64,000 nt of DNA from Alphaproteobacteria bacterium (GTDB lineage: Bacteria; Pseudomonadota; Alphaproteobacteria; Rhodobacterales; Rhodobacteraceae). The translations under genes were made by a program, and so were the position numbers. Shown piece after piece: positions 62,446 through 64,000 of this stretch. A model generated the notes under the pieces. That model ran no database searches. It was not told where the DNA came from and worked only from the letters and a program-made list of their open reading frames with translations. Where the stretch lies: assembly GCA_024280735.1 (NCBI GenBank), contig JAJRPO010000014.1, positions 1-64,000 on the forward strand. The letters are read 5' to 3'. Position 1 is the first letter of the stretch. Every line of letters begins with the position of its first letter.

Positions 62446-62537
62446 GATGGCTCTCCTTATGCGGGAAAGTATCCATGACTTCAGAGGGTGTTGCGCGAGT
62501 CTTGGATGCGGCGAACGGTGGATTTATGTTTGTTTAT

Positions 62538-62571
62538 CAATTGGAAACAATTGTTACCGAATGTGGGTAAC
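62538..62571. promoter_or_regulatory. Cluster of inverted repeats in the DUF6477/DUF6456 divergent region
   Basis: CAATTG-GAAA-CAATTG (62538-62553) is immediately followed by GTTACC (62553-62558) and GGTAAC (62566-62571), a perfect 6 bp inverted repeat with a seven-base loop. They lie between two divergent genes, so an operator controlling both is plausible. Confidence 0.4.
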
Positions 62572-62642
62572 TTTAACAGAATTTTCAATAAACAACCTTA
62601 GGTAGCTGCAATAGAGCTTGCACGAATCGGGGTGGATGACAG

Positions 62643-63773
62643 TTGGATAACCTGACAACAGGATTGACGGAACTAGCGCCGGAGCGGCCAGACAGCCACC
62701 ATGTGGCCGCGATGAGTTGCTATCTGGCGCATGTGGAGGGGCAGCAGAGCATCCGCTCGATTGCGGCGGCCAGAGACTTACATCCCTCAACCGTTATGCG
62801 GCGTATTCGCAAAATTGAACTGATGCGCGACGATCCTGTGGTTGACCAATATCTGGCGACTCTTTCCCCTCTCATGTCCCGAATTTCCCAGCATCCGAAA
62901 GGTGAGAATAACATGACCCCCCAGACCCAATCTATTGACACAGAAGAAGCAACGAAAAATAAGCGTGAAGAAATGCGTATCCTGCGGCGCATGTGTGAAA
63001 CCGGCGCGTTTATGGCGGTTTCACAGAATATGGCCAAAGCGGTTGTTATGCGCGTTACCGAGGCTGGCGGGCAAACCCGAACGGCAGTGACAAAGGCGGA
63101 AATGGCCGGGGCGTTGGTGCTGAAGGATTGGGCCCGTTGTACCAAGCCCGGGCTGATTTCCCGTTATGAGGTGACACCCGCCGGTCGTGCCGCGCTCAAA
63201 CGGGCGCTGGCACAGGACGAGGCGAAGAATATGGCGCATACGGGTTTCAGCGAAGCGCCATCGGTGTTTTCTGAACAACACAAGGAATGGGGCGAGCGGG
63301 TGGTTTCCGAAAAAGGAACCAGCAAGCCGCGCCGCCTGAGGGTTAATCTGCGCGAAAGCCCGCTGTCTGTTTTGGGGCGCAAAAAAGGCACGGACGGGCA
63401 ACCGTTTCTGGCGGGTGATTTGGTGGCGGCAGGCGAGCGGTTTCGCGAGGATTTCGAGCTGTCGCAGATTGGCCCCCGGGTGGCGCAGAATTGGGAGAAT
63501 TTTCTAACGCCGCGCGGGGGGGGGAGCGCCGGATCAGGCACCGGCGGGTTCACCTCGGCACATGACCGGTTCAGTTCTGCGCTAACGGCGCTTGGTCCGG
63601 GATTGGGGGACATCACCATGCGCTGTTGTTGTTTTCTCGAGGGGCTGGAAGTCGCCGAAAAACGCATGGGGTGGCCAGCACGTTCCGGCAAGATCGTGCT
63701 GCGGATTGCCTTGCAACGTCTTAGCGCGCATTACAGCGATGGCGCGGCGCCGAGCCTGCGCAAAATAGGTTAA
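62643..63773 (+). CDS. DUF6456 HTH-domain protein
   Basis: A 376-residue alphaproteobacterial protein. Near the N-terminus (about 35-70) there is a helix-turn-helix with [30 protein letters not shown]. The C-terminal half (about 210-376) is the DUF6456 domain: [35 protein letters not shown], then [45 protein letters not shown]. The start is a TTG with GGGGTGG upstream, since an in-frame TGA lies six bases before it. It may be a phage- or gene-transfer-related regulator by analogy, but this is not shown. It ends overlapping the tpiA stop by four bases. Confidence 0.75.
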   Translation: MDNLTTGLTELAPERPDSHHVAAMSCYLAHVEGQQSIRSIAAARDLHPSTVMRRIRKIELMRDDPVVDQYLATLSPLMSRISQHPKGENNMTPQTQSIDTEEATKNKREEMRILRRMCETGAFMAVSQNMAKAVVMRVTEAGGQTRTAVTKAEMAGALVLKDWARCTKPGLISRYEVTPAGRAALKRALAQDEAKNMAHTGFSEAPSVFSEQHKEWGERVVSEKGTSKPRRLRVNLRESPLSVLGRKKGTDGQPFLAGDLVAAGERFREDFELSQIGPRVAQNWENFLTPRGGGSAGSGTGGFTSAHDRFSSALTALGPGLGDITMRCCCFLEGLEVAEKRMGWPARSGKIVLRIALQRLSAHYSDGAAPSLRKIG

Positions 63774-64000
63774 AGTGCTGCGACGATCCGGCTGAAGTCG
63801 GCGGCCTTTAGCGAGGCACCGCCGACAAGGCCGCCGTCCACATTGGCAAGCGCGCCGATTTCGGTGGCGTTGTCTGGTTTCATCGAGCCGCCATAAAGTA
63901 TCCGCACCGCGTTGCCTGTGGCCTCGCCAAAGCGGGAAATCAATTGGGCGCGGATGAAATCATGGACTTCGCTGATTTCGTCTAAGGTCGGGGTCAGGCC
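63770..64000 (-). CDS. tpiA: Triosephosphate isomerase, C-terminal part (runs off the window)
   Basis: The minus strand, read from the window edge, encodes 76 residues: [20 protein letters not shown], then [15 protein letters not shown] and [22 protein letters not shown], ending at TAA. These are the phosphate-binding loops (YGGS and GGLVGGASL) of TIM. The catalytic Glu and Lys are upstream outside the window. Confidence 0.96.
   Translation of the reverse strand, partial: GLTPTLDEISEVHDFIRAQLISRFGEATGNAVRILYGGSMKPDNATEIGALANVDGGLVGGASLKAADFSRIVAAL

Noticed and set aside
1-64000. CRISPR arrays, rRNA operons, prophage structural genes
   Set aside because: Looked for; none seen.

Overview
This 64 kb window reads as chromosome of a marine-type Rhodobacterales (Roseobacter/Rhodobacteraceae) alphaproteobacterium. 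The grounds are gene content and order: a heterotetrameric sarcosine oxidase locus, the block pyrH-frr-uppS-cdsA-dxr-rseP-bamA-ompH-fabZ-lpxA-lpxI-lpxB-glnE, ccmI-ruvX-DUF1289, scpA-scpB-nagZ-SPOR-argS, a single-cysteine DksA and DUF6456/DUF6477 genes. No species is assigned. Homology calls rest on motifs read by eye; no database search was possible.

Layout. 1-2.1 kb: end of an IS5-like insertion sequence, a tRNA-Tyr, rlmB, a YHS-domain exported protein and a candidate small RNA. 2.1-18 kb: a methylated-glycine (C1) region with a TetR regulator and a dimethylglycine/sarcosine-dehydrogenase-like flavoprotein, then a DbpA-like helicase, dusA, a TauE-type exporter and the minus-strand ccmI-ruvX-DUF1289-aspartic protease cluster, then soxB, a fosA-like gene and a small membrane ORF breaking the sox operon, then soxD-soxA-soxG. 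18-25 kb: a lipoprotein, an RlmI-like methyltransferase, an orphan PIN protein, a BLUF-like protein without two usual flavin residues, an M48 protease, a P450, and a lower-GC pair encoding a membrane-anchored DUF559-type nuclease and a small membrane protein. 25-29 kb: a minus-strand operon moxR-GNAT-DUF2927 lipoprotein-small membrane protein-VWA. 29.3-29.7 kb: dksA, interrupted by an in-frame TAA.

30-36 kb: chromosome condensation (scpAB), NagZ, a SPOR protein and ArgS. 36.5-40.7 kb: accessory island with two convergent RTX calcium-binding secreted proteins (one with a Spondin_N-like domain), a 403 bp MITE with 30 bp terminal inverted repeats flanked by CTAG, and an AraC regulator whose stop codon lies in the CTAG copy. 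41-57 kb: miaA and the envelope/isoprenoid/lipid A block, then glnE. 57-59.6 kb: a two-gene unit of a LysR-type HTH protein with an unfamiliar C-terminal half and a GNAT-fold-like protein, followed by an XRE regulator. 59.6-64 kb: M20 and M23 peptidases, DUF6477, DUF6456 and the 3' part of tpiA.

How the genes connect: the dehydrogenase-like flavoprotein and sarcosine oxidase fit stepwise demethylation of dimethylglycine and sarcosine to glycine, feeding methylene-tetrahydrofolate. The pyrH-lpxB block couples UMP supply, ribosome recycling, undecaprenyl phosphate, CDP-diacylglycerol, MEP-pathway isoprenoids, outer-membrane protein assembly and lipid A synthesis. The most notable anomalies are the broken dksA, the MITE, the split sox operon, the LysR-like/GNAT-like pair, the membrane nuclease pair and the Spondin/RTX pair.
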